Below, piece after piece: positions 42,601 through 50,289 of a stretch of DNA of 64,000 bases. The notes beneath the pieces were generated by a model. It worked only from the letters and a program-made list of their open reading frames with translations. It searched no databases and was not told where the DNA came from. Position numbers and translations under genes: made by a program. Origin of the DNA: Nocardioides aromaticivorans (GTDB taxonomy: Bacteria > Actinomycetota > Actinomycetes > Propionibacteriales > Nocardioidaceae); the NCBI RefSeq assembly GCF_013408525.1, contig NZ_JACBZM010000001.1, forward strand, positions 186,001-250,000, given 5' to 3'. How positions within the stretch are numbered: position 1 is the first letter of the stretch; every line of letters begins with the position of its first letter.

Positions 42601-43202
42601 GCCGTGAACAGCTCGTCCGGCGCCGCTCGCAGTGACCCGGCGAAGACCGGTACGCCGACGGCCTCCCCCGTCGCGTCGATCGCGTCGCACAGCGCGTGCA
42701 CGAAGTCGGTGTTCCCGCTGGCGTGGTGGGCGCGGTAGAAGAGCACCCCGACCCTCGCCTTCTCGACACCACCGGGCCGGTCGAGGATCCCCCACGCCGG
42801 GATCTCCTCCGGCGCCTCGAAGCCCTCACCGGTCAGCAGCACGGTGTCGGACAGGAAGGCGTGCAGCTGGCCGAGGTTCCGCGGCCCGCCCTCGGCGAGA
42901 TAGCGGTGCGCCTCCGCCGCGACCCCGACCGGGACGGTCGAGGCCTCCATGAGCTCGGCGCTGGGCGTCAGCTCGCCACCGAGCACCACGAGCGGCCGGC
43001 CCGTGCCGCGCAGCGCGGCCAGCTCGGCGTCGTACTGCTGCGGGGAGCCGAGGAGGCGGATGACGACGAGGTCCGCCGCCTCCGCGAGCGCCACCAGGCC
43101 CGGCAGGTCGCTGCGCGACGGGTTGGCCCACGCGTAGTCGGCACCGCTCGCGCGGGCCGACAGCAGGTCGGTGTCGGACGTGGAAAGGAGTGCGATCTGC
43201 AC
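39636..43202 (-). CDS. cobN: Cobaltochelatase large subunit CobN
   Basis: 1188 residues, typical of CobN. N-terminal [20 protein letters not shown], the [11 protein letters not shown]-like region, conserved [40 protein letters not shown], and a C-terminal [20 protein letters not shown], with [20 protein letters not shown]. The protein binds the corrin and cobalt and works with the ChlI-ChlD fusion at 24091. The GTG at 43202 is chosen because GGAGGA precedes it directly; the longer frame would run into the B12 riboswitch. Confidence 0.95.
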   Translation of the reverse strand: [1188 protein letters not shown]

Positions 43203-43233
43203 GGGTCCTCCTCGGGGTTCGCGCCCCTCTTCG

Positions 43234-43341
43234 GCAGGTGTCGTCCGAGCGCAGTGTCTGGCTCTCCCGGCCGCGGGGGCCGGGATCACAGTGGCGGAAC
43301 CGCCCCGGTCTCACACCGGGTTCCTGCCTCACGGACCTGTG
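43234..43341 (-). promoter_or_regulatory. Cobalamin riboswitch upstream of cobN
   Basis: Read on the minus strand: GAGGCAGGAACCCGGTGTGA, GACCGGGGCGGTTCCGCCAC with TGTGA, and the B12 box GAGAGCCAGACACTGC. The stem CAGGTCCG near 43341 pairs with CGGACGACACCTG near 43234. It controls the cobN-cobF-ferredoxin-cobQ-cobK unit. Confidence 0.92.
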
Positions 43342-43364
43342 GGGGCTCAGCCTACGGTGGTCCC

Positions 43365-43910
43365 ATGCAGGCTCAGGCGAGTGGTCTCCAGGTCTCGGTG
43401 CACGGACATCCGAATGCGGACACCCTGCTCCTGTGGCACCCGGCCGCGGCCACCGACCCCGACGGCGTCGCGGCGCTCGCCAGCCGGATCGCGACCCGCA
43501 GCAGCGTCCGCGTCGTCGTACCGGTCTGGACGCTCCACTCCGCCGGTCGCGACCTGCTCCGATCGGTCCGCTACGCCCGCGAGTCGTCGGTGCACCCGCC
43601 CGACAACCTCTCCGTCGTCGGGTACGACGCCGCCGGCATCGCCGCGCTCAGCCTCGCCCTCAACCAGCGACGCCTCGGGATCGGCCTGACCCGGGTGACC
43701 TGCGTCGACGGTGGTCCGGACACGCTCGACCCGATCAGCGGCCAGCCGCTGCCCGCGCCGTCGCCCGCTCCGGTGGAGACCGCGGTCGACGTCGTCGAGA
43801 CCGACGGCGACTGGGCGCGCGCGACGGTCGCCGCGTGGCAGGGCGCCGGCTGGGCCGCCACGCTGGTGCCGCGGTCTCAGTTCACCTGGCGGGTGAACCC
43901 CTCCCAGTAG
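43365..43910 (+). CDS. Hypothetical alpha/beta-hydrolase-like protein
   Basis: 181 residues: VSVHGHPNADTLLLWHPAAA, IATRSSVRVVVPVWTLHSAG, LSVVGYDAAGIAALSLALNQ, VTCVDGGPDTLDP. The strand-turn-helix VVGYDAAGIAAL has the geometry of a nucleophile elbow, but the residue there is Asp (GYDAAG), not Ser. No further triad is evident. The function is unknown. Its start is 24 bp from the cobN riboswitch, divergent from it, and its 3' end overlaps the acyl-CoA synthetase by 34 bp. Confidence 0.65.
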   Translation: MQAQASGLQVSVHGHPNADTLLLWHPAAATDPDGVAALASRIATRSSVRVVVPVWTLHSAGRDLLRSVRYARESSVHPPDNLSVVGYDAAGIAALSLALNQRRLGIGLTRVTCVDGGPDTLDPISGQPLPAPSPAPVETAVDVVETDGDWARATVAAWQGAGWAATLVPRSQFTWRVNPSQ

Positions 43911-45436
43911 GGCGCGCGCAGCTTGAACTTCTGCAGCTTGCCGGTCGCCGTGCGGGCCAGCTCGTCGCGGAACTCCACCGAGGTCGGCGCCTTGTAGCCC
44001 GCCAGCCGGTCCTTGCACCAGCGGACCAGCTCGGCCTCCATCTCGGGCCCGGCCCGGCCGGCCTCCTCGGCGGTGAGCACGACGAGGGCCTTGATCGTCT
44101 CGCCCCACTTCTCGCTCGGGACGCCGATCACCGCGACCTCGGCGACGGCCGGGTGCGAGAACAGCGTGTCCTCGACCTCGATCGAGGTGACGTTCTCACC
44201 GCCGGTGATGATGACGTCCTTCTTGCGGTCGGCGATGGTGAGGTAGCCGTCGTCGCCGAGGTAGCCGCCGTCGCCGGTGTGGAACCAGTCGCCGGCGAGC
44301 GCCTTCGCGCTCTCCTCCGGTTGCTCCCAGTAGCCCTCGAGCACGACGTTGGAGCGGGCCAGCACCTCGCCGGCGCCCTCCTCGGACTCGTCGATCCTCA
44401 GCCGCACGCCGATGGCGGGCGCGCCCGCACGGGTCAGCCTCGCAGCGCGCTCCTCCGGCGGCAGGTCGTCCCACTCGGCCCGGGTCCGGTTGAAGGTCAG
44501 CAGCGGCGAGGTCTCGGTGAGGCCGTAGATCTGGATGAACTCCCAGCCCAGCTCCTCCTGGACCCGGATCACCGTCTTCGTCGGCGGCGGCGCGCCGGCC
44601 ATGATGATGCGGACCCGGTCGCGCCCGGGGATCTCGCCCTCCCACGACTGCGCGGCCTCGAGGACGGCCGCCGCGACGGCAGGGGCGGCGCACATGACGG
44701 TGACCCCGTGGTCGCGCACCCGGCGCAGGATCTCGGCGCCGTCGACCTTGCGCAGCACGATGTGCTGGGCGCCGACGCCGGTCATCGCGAACGGCATGCC
44801 CCAGCCGTTGGCGTGGAACATCGGCAGCGTGTGGAGGTAGACGTCGCGGTCGCCGATCTGGGCGTGCAGCCCGAAGGTCATCGCATTGGTCCAGATGTTG
44901 CGGTGGGTGATCTGCACGCCCTTGGGGCGCGCGGTCGTGCCGGAGGTGTAGTTGATCGTGGCGGTCGCCGCCTCGTCGTACTCCCAGGGCTTGGGCTCGG
45001 CGCCCTCCGGCGCGTAGAGCTGCTCGTCGTCACCGAGCACGAACTTCCGCTCGCAGGTGACACCCGCGAGGTGCTCCTCGATCTCCGGGTCGACGTAGAG
45101 GACCCGCGCCCCGGAGTGGTCGACGATGTACTGGACCTCGTCGGCGCTGAGCCGGAAGTTCACCGGCACCAGCACGCGTCCCCACCCGCTGACGCCGTAG
45201 AAGGAGGTGAGCAGGCGGGCACTGTTGTGGCTGACGACCGCGACCCGCTCACCCACGCCGATGCCGAGCTCGTCGAGCTTCGCGGCCTGGCGCCGCGCCA
45301 GCTCGCCCACCTGCGCGTAGGTGAGCCCACCCAGGCTGGGCGCCGGCTGGTCCGGCTCGTCCACGACGCCGACGCGCTCGCCGTACACCTGCACGGCGCG
45401 GTCGAGGAAGTCATTGACGCTGAACGGGACGAACAC
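43877..45436 (-). CDS. AMP-binding acyl-CoA synthetase
   Basis: 519 residues of the adenylate-forming family. The AMP-binding signature is TINYTSGTTARPKGVQITHR, with YGLTETSPLLTFN, WFHTGDGGYLGDDGYLTIAD and DRKKDVIITGGENVTSIEVE, ending in RTATGKLQKFKLR with the catalytic Lys. It activates a fatty or related acid to its CoA ester. The medium- versus long-chain class cannot be determined. Convergent with the unknown gene upstream of it. Confidence 0.93.
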   Translation of the reverse strand: MFVPFSVNDFLDRAVQVYGERVGVVDEPDQPAPSLGGLTYAQVGELARRQAAKLDELGIGVGERVAVVSHNSARLLTSFYGVSGWGRVLVPVNFRLSADEVQYIVDHSGARVLYVDPEIEEHLAGVTCERKFVLGDDEQLYAPEGAEPKPWEYDEAATATINYTSGTTARPKGVQITHRNIWTNAMTFGLHAQIGDRDVYLHTLPMFHANGWGMPFAMTGVGAQHIVLRKVDGAEILRRVRDHGVTVMCAAPAVAAAVLEAAQSWEGEIPGRDRVRIIMAGAPPPTKTVIRVQEELGWEFIQIYGLTETSPLLTFNRTRAEWDDLPPEERAARLTRAGAPAIGVRLRIDESEEGAGEVLARSNVVLEGYWEQPEESAKALAGDWFHTGDGGYLGDDGYLTIADRKKDVIITGGENVTSIEVEDTLFSHPAVAEVAVIGVPSEKWGETIKALVVLTAEEAGRAGPEMEAELVRWCKDRLAGYKAPTSVEFRDELARTATGKLQKFKLRAPYWEGFTRQVN

Positions 45437-45500
45437 GGTGGTCCTCCTGGGGGTCGCGGGCGCGGGACGTGACGCTCACCACCCTAGTGTCGGAGCGGGT

Positions 45501-45555
45501 GCGCGTGACCCCCTCGATCGGAGGGGGCCACGCGCTGGGCGGGCACCGCCCGCCC
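45501..45555. terminator. Tandem hairpins after the LPXTG gene
   Basis: GCGCGTG.CCCCCTC (45501-45515) pairs with GGAGGGGG.CACGCGC (45520-45535), and GGGCGGGC (45537-45544) with GCCCGCCC (45548-45555) follows. These strong GC hairpins lie between the 3' end of the LPXTG gene (minus strand) and the start of the acyl-CoA synthetase. They lack T-tracts, as is common in actinobacteria. Confidence 0.6.
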
Positions 45556-45569
45556 GGTCGGTGGACGGG

Positions 45570-46451
45570 TCAGTGGACGACGGCCCGGCGGCCCCTGTGC
45601 ACCAGCCAGGCGCCGGCCAGCGTGCCGAGCCCGCCGAGCAGGGCGAGCGCGGGCAGGTGGTCGGCTGCACCCGTCGCCGGGAGGGCGCTGCCCGAGGAGC
45701 CGACCCCGGGGACACCGGGCCCGGCGTCGTCGCCGATCCCGCCGGTCTCACCCGACGCCCCCTCCCCGGGCGGCTCCTCACCCGGCGGCTCCTCACCCGG
45801 CGGCTCCTCGCCCGGCACCTCGGCAGGGCACACGGCCTCGCTGATCTCGCTGGCCCGCTCGCCGGGCGCCGCATAGCGCACGGCGACGGACTTGAAGTGC
45901 GCATCGGAGAACGGGAACGGGAACACCCCGGCGAAGCCCTTGCCGAGAAGGGCGTTCTCGTTGACGACGATGATGTGGGAGAAGACCTCCGCGGCCCCGG
46001 GCTTGCGGACGTACTTGCACACCACGACCTTCTGCCCCGGCGCGGCCTCGGCCGCCGGAGCCCCCGGCACCCCGTCGCTCCCGACGCCCGCGGGCGGGCC
46101 GGCGGGGACATCGGCGGGGACGTCGGCGGGCCCGTCCGCGGGCCCGTCCGCGGGCACCTCGGCCGGCGGCCCCTGGGGTACGCCGCCTGGCGGGCCGGGG
46201 TGCTCTCCCGGCGCGGAGTCTCGCGTGATCGCGTCGTGCGCCGCGGCGTGCTCCGGCGCGGGCAGCGACCCGGTCTGCGCCGGCGCCTCGCCGGACCGTC
46301 CCGCCCCGGGAGGGGCATCCGGATCGGCGTGTGCCGGCGTGGTGGAGAGGACGACGAGGGCCAGGACGGCCCCGGGCAGGGACAGCGCGCTGCGCCGTAC
46401 CGCTGGTGCACGGCCCGCGGGCACGAAGGGTCGCCGGAATGTCTCGGACAT
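45570..46451 (-). CDS. LPXTG-anchored surface protein
   Basis: 293 residues. A signal sequence (SALSLPGAVLALVVLSTTPA, cleavage near AHA) precedes a Pro/Ala-rich region (PADGPADGPADVPADVPAGP), a middle ordered domain (VVVCKYVRKPGAAEVFSHII, VAVRYAAPGERASEI), PGEEP repeats, and a sorting signal: SGSALPATGAADH, a hydrophobic stretch, and RRGRRAVVH-type positive tail. Sortase would cleave LPAT|G and link it to peptidoglycan. The ordered domain is unassigned. No sortase gene is adjacent. Confidence 0.85.
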   Translation of the reverse strand: MSETFRRPFVPAGRAPAVRRSALSLPGAVLALVVLSTTPAHADPDAPPGAGRSGEAPAQTGSLPAPEHAAAHDAITRDSAPGEHPGPPGGVPQGPPAEVPADGPADGPADVPADVPAGPPAGVGSDGVPGAPAAEAAPGQKVVVCKYVRKPGAAEVFSHIIVVNENALLGKGFAGVFPFPFSDAHFKSVAVRYAAPGERASEISEAVCPAEVPGEEPPGEEPPGEEPPGEGASGETGGIGDDAGPGVPGVGSSGSALPATGAADHLPALALLGGLGTLAGAWLVHRGRRAVVH

Positions 46452-46712
46452 GGGAGCTCCAGGAGTGGACGTGCGGATGACCGCTGATGGGTGCTGAACG
46501 GGCTGGCCCCCGAAGACCAGGCGAGGGAGTGCCGGCCTCTCGCGGCGTCCCGCGAGCATGTGCGGCCTGCACTCCCTCCATCGGTCGTCACGCTGCCGAG
46601 TCGGCGCGACGACCACCCGGTCCCCCGGTATCCACAACCCGACGTTGCACACCCCCCGGGCGTATCGGGGAGGCGGCCTGACAGCACGACGCCGGCCGTC
46701 TACGGTGCGGGC

Positions 46713-46961
46713 ATGTACCTCGAGCTCGTCAGCGACCGTCAGCGCCGCCGCCTGCGCCGGGTCGCGCTGACCTGGCTGGCCGCCGCCATGACCTGCGGCT
46801 ACCTGCTGCCGTGGGCGGTCGCCACCACCCGCGGCAAGGCCAACGCCGGCGCGATCGGCGTCCTCAACGTCGCCCTCGGCTGGACCGTCGTCGGCTGGAT
46901 CGTCGCCCTCGGCCTGGCCTGCGGGCGCCACGGGATCGCGGGCCTGCGCGTCACCGACTGA
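46713..46961 (+). CDS. Superinfection-immunity family membrane protein
   Basis: 82 residues with two transmembrane spans (ALTWLAAAMTCGYLLPWAVA, and GVLNVALGWTVVGWIVALGL) connected by ATTRGKANAG. This pattern matches the Imm superinfection protein family (phage T4 Imm-like), whose members also occur in many bacterial chromosomes. There is no other phage gene nearby, so phage immunity is not demonstrated. It ends 28 bp from tRNA-Val. Confidence 0.72.
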   Translation: MYLELVSDRQRRRLRRVALTWLAAAMTCGYLLPWAVATTRGKANAGAIGVLNVALGWTVVGWIVALGLACGRHGIAGLRVTD

Positions 46962-46989
46962 CGCGCCGCACCGGCCGGACCGGACCGGG

Positions 46990-47061
46990 TGGGCGCAGAG
47001 GGGATCGAACCCCCGACCACCTCGTTGTAAGCGAGGGGCTCTACCGCTGAGCTATACGCCC
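46990..47061 (-). tRNA. tRNA-Val (UAC)
   Basis: Minus-strand cloverleaf: acceptor GGGCGTA pairing with TGCGCCC, D-arm GCTC...GAGC, anticodon arm CCTCG-CTTACAA-CGAGG with anticodon TAC, T-arm GGGGG-TTCGATC-CCCTC. The CCA is not encoded. The discriminator base is A. Confidence 0.93.
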
Positions 47062-47128
47062 CAGAAGCGCGGATCAGCCTACCGAAGCCGCCCCCACCCC
47101 ACCGAACCGGCGGCCCCACGCGCCACCG

Positions 47129-47376
47129 ACGGAAGCCAACCGCGAGCGCGGCAGCGCGGCGAGAGCCGCCGCCTGGCGGCTTGCCGCCACCTCACGAGGC
47201 GAAGACGCGCTCGCGCATGAATGAGAAGACGCCCTCGCGCCCCATGCCACGTCTTGCCGCCAGGCGGACACAACCACCTACGGAAGCCAACCGCGAGCGC
47301 GGCAGCGCGGCGAGAGCCGCCGCCTGGCGGCTTGCCGCCACCTCATGAGGCGAAGACGCGCTCGCGCAAAAATGAG
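47129..47376. repeat. Two 97-bp direct repeats 151 bp apart
   Basis: Units 47129-47225 and 47280-47376 are nearly identical, starting acggaagccaaccgcgagcg and containing ggcggcttgccgcc and gaggcgaagacgcgctcgcg. They differ at about four positions. Between them is a variable 54-bp stretch containing a partial match to the inner part, cttgccgccaggcgg. They lie on the 5' side of tRNA-Val and hold no convincing open frame. The rest of 47063-47510 also lacks a gene. Confidence 0.85.
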
Positions 47377-47413
47377 TTGAACCGCCGGCGTCTCGGGTCA
47401 CCAGCGGTTCAAC
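47376..47413. repeat. Inverted repeat next to the 97-bp repeat
   Basis: GTTGAACCGC (47376-47385) and GCGGTTCAAC (47404-47413) are perfect 10-bp arms with an 18-nt loop. It begins on the last base of the second 97-bp unit and may end a transcript arriving from either side. The GTTGAACC end is shared with the hairpin at 36231-36291. Confidence 0.7.
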
Positions 47414-47510
47414 GAGTAGAACTCTAGCGGCCACCTTCCGGCCTTCCAAGGGCTGCGGTGGATTTGGTTGAAAAATGACCCAGATGGACTAGGCGGTCCG
47501 ACCGAGCGAA

Positions 47511-48035
47511 CTATCCATCACTTGCGGCGCGCAGCGCGGCGAGCAGGTCGTCGAGGCTGCGGGCGGCCGGCTTGGGGTGGTGGACGGCCCAGGTGAGCCG
47601 GCCCTCCTTGTCGATGACGTACGACGACCGCTCCGGGCAGCCGGCACGCTCGTCGAGGACGCCGTAGGCGCGGGTGACCTCGCCGTGCGGCCAGAAGTCG
47701 CTGAGCAGGGTGAAGTTGAGCCCGTCGGTGTCACTGAACGCGCGCAGCGCGTAGACCGGGTCGCAGGAGATCGCGAGGACCTCGGTGTCGAAGGTCAGGA
47801 ACTCGTCGAGCCGGGCTCGGATGCCGCCCATCTCCCCGGTGCACACGCCGCTGAAGGCGTAGGGGTAGAAGACGAGGGCGACCGCCTTCCTCCCCCGGTA
47901 TGACGACAGGGTGATGTCCTGCCCGAACTGGTCGCGCAGGGTGAAGTCGGGGGCGATCGCGCCGAGCTCGATGCCGGTCGCGGCGCCCGATCCCGCGGCG
48001 TCGGGTCGAGCGTCGGAGCGCACGCCGGGCCTCAC
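47511..48035 (-). CDS. AhpE-like one-cysteine peroxiredoxin
   Basis: 174 residues. The active site VFYPYAFSGVCTGEMGGIRA holds the peroxidatic Cys in the FTGVC/T..E context; DFTLRDQFGQDITLSSYRGR precedes it, and LLSDFWPHGEVTRAYGVLDE follows. A later Cys occurs in RAGCPERSSY. The AhpE relation is also suggested by the gene order with acyl-CoA synthetase, DUF3052 and aceE, which recalls Rv2238c-Rv2241. GTG start, overlapping the upstream gene's stop. Confidence 0.88.
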   Translation of the reverse strand: MRPGVRSDARPDAAGSGAATGIELGAIAPDFTLRDQFGQDITLSSYRGRKAVALVFYPYAFSGVCTGEMGGIRARLDEFLTFDTEVLAISCDPVYALRAFSDTDGLNFTLLSDFWPHGEVTRAYGVLDERAGCPERSSYVIDKEGRLTWAVHHPKPAARSLDDLLAALRAASDG

Positions 48036-49663
48036 GCGTCGGGCTCGAGCGCGGCGAGCTCGCGCTTGAGCACCTTGCCGGTGGCGTTGCGGGGCAGCTC
48101 GTCGAGGAACACGATCTCGCGCGGCACCTTGTAGCGCGCGAGGTTGGCCTTGACCAGGTCCTTCAGCTCGTCGGCGCTGACCGGCTCGGCCTCGGGGACC
48201 CGCACGACGAAGGCGCGCAGCCGCTTGCCGAAGTCGTCGTCGTCGACACCGATGGCCGCGACCTCGGCGACCCGGTCGTGGGTGGCGATGCAGTCCTCGA
48301 CCTCCTTCGGGAAGACGTTCTCGCCGCCGGAGACGATCATCTCGTCGTCGCGGCCCTCGACGTACAGGCGACCGTCGGCGTCGAAGCGGCCGACGTCACC
48401 GGAGGACATGAGGCCGTCGATCATCTCCTTGCCGCCGCCGCCGGTGTAGCCCTCGATCTGCAGGGAGTTGCCGACGAAGATCCGGCCGGACTCCCCCGTC
48501 GGCACCTCGCGGCCGTCGGCGTCGAGGATCCGGACGACGGTCTGGTGCGGCAGGCGCCCGGCGCAGCCGGGGGCCTCGCGCAGGTCCTTCGGGTCGGCGA
48601 TGGACGCCCAGGCGACCTCGGTCGAGCCGTAGATGGAGTAGAGGTTGTCGCCGTAGCGGTCCATCCACTGGATCGGCAGGTCACCGGGCAGCGCGGACCC
48701 GGAGGACGCGACGGCCTTCAGCGCGGGCAGCGGGTACTTGTCGAGGGTCTCCTCCGGGAGCGCGAGGATGCGCTGCAGCATCACCGGGATGACGGCGAAG
48801 GAGTCGCACTCCTCGTCGTGGAGGACCTTGAGCGCGCCCTCGGGGTCGAACTTGCGGGTCAGCACGAGCGTGGTGCCCAGCATCATCGCGAGCTGGTAGT
48901 GCGCGAAGCCCCAGGTGTGGAAGAGCGGCGCGGCGACGTGGCACTTCCAGCCGCTCTTCAGCGGCATCCGCGACAGCAGCGAGATCGCCGCGGGCAGGCC
49001 GCCCTGGGGACGGGGCGCGCCCTTCGGCGTACCGGTCGTGCCGGAGGTCAGGATGATCGTGCGGCCCTTGCTGCTCGGGGCCTTGAGGTCGCCGGTCTGC
49101 CCGGCCTTCGTCGCGGCGGCGATGATGCCCTCGAGGCTGTCGTCGCCGGCCTCGCCGTCGGTCCAGCCGAGCACGCGGTCGGCGATGTCGGCCGTGGCGA
49201 GCAGCCCGGTGAACTCCTCGTCGTGGACGACGACGCGCGGCTTCTCACGCGCGATGACGTCGGCCAGCTGCGGGCCGGCGAAGGCGGTGTTGAGGTAGAG
49301 GACGTCGGCGCCGAGCTTGCTGATCGCGATGGACGCCTCGATGAAGCCGCGGTGGTTGCGGCACATGACGGCCACGCCGTCGCCGGGCTTCACGCCGCGG
49401 GCGCGCAGGCCGTGGGCGAGCGCGTTGGTGCGCTCCTGGAGCTCGCCGAAGGTGAGCGAGCCGCGCTCGTCGATGATCGCGACCTGCGTCGGCATCCGCA
49501 GCGCGATGGTCTTGAAGCCGCCGGCGGGCGTGGTGCTCCACTGCCGCAGGGCGTTGGCCATGCCACCGAGCACCACCGGCGAGTAGGGACGGACGATGCC
49601 CGACTCGGTCAGGATCTTCAGGCTGGTTCCGGCGTCCTTGACCCGGCTGGCGATCTTCCCCAT
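48032..49663 (-). CDS. FadD-type acyl-CoA synthetase
   Basis: 543 residues, adenylate-forming. ILTSGTTGTPKGAPRPQGGL is the AMP motif, then YSIYGSTEVAWASIADP, EGRDDEMIVSGGENVFPKEV and LPRNATGKVLKREL. An N-terminal helix (MANALRQWSTTPAGGFKTIA) matches actinobacterial fatty-acid CoA ligases of the FadD12 type. It shares a four-base overlap with the peroxiredoxin gene and so is cotranscribed; why is unclear. Confidence 0.92.
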   Translation of the reverse strand: MGKIASRVKDAGTSLKILTESGIVRPYSPVVLGGMANALRQWSTTPAGGFKTIALRMPTQVAIIDERGSLTFGELQERTNALAHGLRARGVKPGDGVAVMCRNHRGFIEASIAISKLGADVLYLNTAFAGPQLADVIAREKPRVVVHDEEFTGLLATADIADRVLGWTDGEAGDDSLEGIIAAATKAGQTGDLKAPSSKGRTIILTSGTTGTPKGAPRPQGGLPAAISLLSRMPLKSGWKCHVAAPLFHTWGFAHYQLAMMLGTTLVLTRKFDPEGALKVLHDEECDSFAVIPVMLQRILALPEETLDKYPLPALKAVASSGSALPGDLPIQWMDRYGDNLYSIYGSTEVAWASIADPKDLREAPGCAGRLPHQTVVRILDADGREVPTGESGRIFVGNSLQIEGYTGGGGKEMIDGLMSSGDVGRFDADGRLYVEGRDDEMIVSGGENVFPKEVEDCIATHDRVAEVAAIGVDDDDFGKRLRAFVVRVPEAEPVSADELKDLVKANLARYKVPREIVFLDELPRNATGKVLKRELAALEPDA

Positions 49664-49674
49664 GGGCCTAGGGT

Positions 49675-49827
49675 ATGTCCGGCGGTTCTCGGCGGATGGC
49701 CGGGCCGTCCAGTGCGTGCGATGGCAAGGCGCCGACGCGCTGCCAGACCGGGCGTCTTTCGAGCGTCGGCAACGCCGCCAGTGTGCGTGCTGGGCGGTCC
49801 GGACGCCGCCATGGAACCGCCGGACAT
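49675..49827. repeat. 153-bp element with 14-bp terminal inverted repeats
   Basis: ATGTCCGGCGGTTC (49675-49688) and GAACCGCCGGACAT (49814-49827) are perfect 14-bp ends. Between them further partial complementarity (GGCGCCGACGCGC with GAGCGTCGGC) suggests an imperfect long hairpin. It starts 11 bp upstream of the acyl-CoA synthetase start, in the intergenic region before DUF3052's stop. No reading frame is plausible inside. Confidence 0.75.
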
Positions 49828-49860
49828 GCCCTCACGTATGGCCCCGCCGATCCGCGGCGT

Positions 49861-50289
49861 TCAGCTGATCGACTTGGGGGCGACCAGGCGGGTCGCCGCC
49901 CAGTCCTTGCTGACCGTCGCCGCCGTCGTCTGCGCGAGGCCGGCGATGGGCGCGGCCTCGGCGATGTCGGCGGCGTCGACCGCTCCGGGTCGCCCGATCT
50001 TCGGGGTGAGCAGCCAGATCACGCCGCCCCCGACGAGGTCGGTCAACGAGTCGACCAGGCCGTCGACGAGGTCGCCGTCGTCGTCGCGCCACCACAGCAC
50101 GACGGCGTCGACCACGTTGCCGTAGTCGCCGTCGACCATGTCGCCGTCGATCGCGTCCTCGATCGCGACGCGGAGGTCGTCGTCGGTGTCGTTGTCCCAG
50201 CCGAGTTCCTGGACCACCAACCCCGGCTTGAGGCCCATCCGCTCGGCGGGTCCGGTCGGGGTGGTGCCGCCAGGGGCGGTCGAAGTCAC
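49861..50289 (-). CDS. DUF3052 family protein
   Basis: 142 residues: AERMGLKPGLVVQELGWDND, LRVAIEDAIDGDMVDGDYGN, VVLWWRDDDGDLVDGLVDSL and VIWLLTPKIGRPGAVDAADI, with a final AQTTAATVSKDWAATRLVAP. This is the DUF3052 fold (Rv2239c type), an acidic cytoplasmic protein that typically neighbours aceE. The function is unknown. Confidence 0.87.
   Translation of the reverse strand: MTSTAPGGTTPTGPAERMGLKPGLVVQELGWDNDTDDDLRVAIEDAIDGDMVDGDYGNVVDAVVLWWRDDDGDLVDGLVDSLTDLVGGGVIWLLTPKIGRPGAVDAADIAEAAPIAGLAQTTAATVSKDWAATRLVAPKSIS

Noticed and set aside
43203..43289. N-terminal extension of CobN upstream of 43202
   Set aside because: It would translate through the B12 riboswitch, while GGAGGA directly precedes the GTG at 43202.
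47129..47376. Attachment site of an integrated element
   Set aside because: The repeats do not include the tRNA 3' end and no integrase or cargo genes lie between them.
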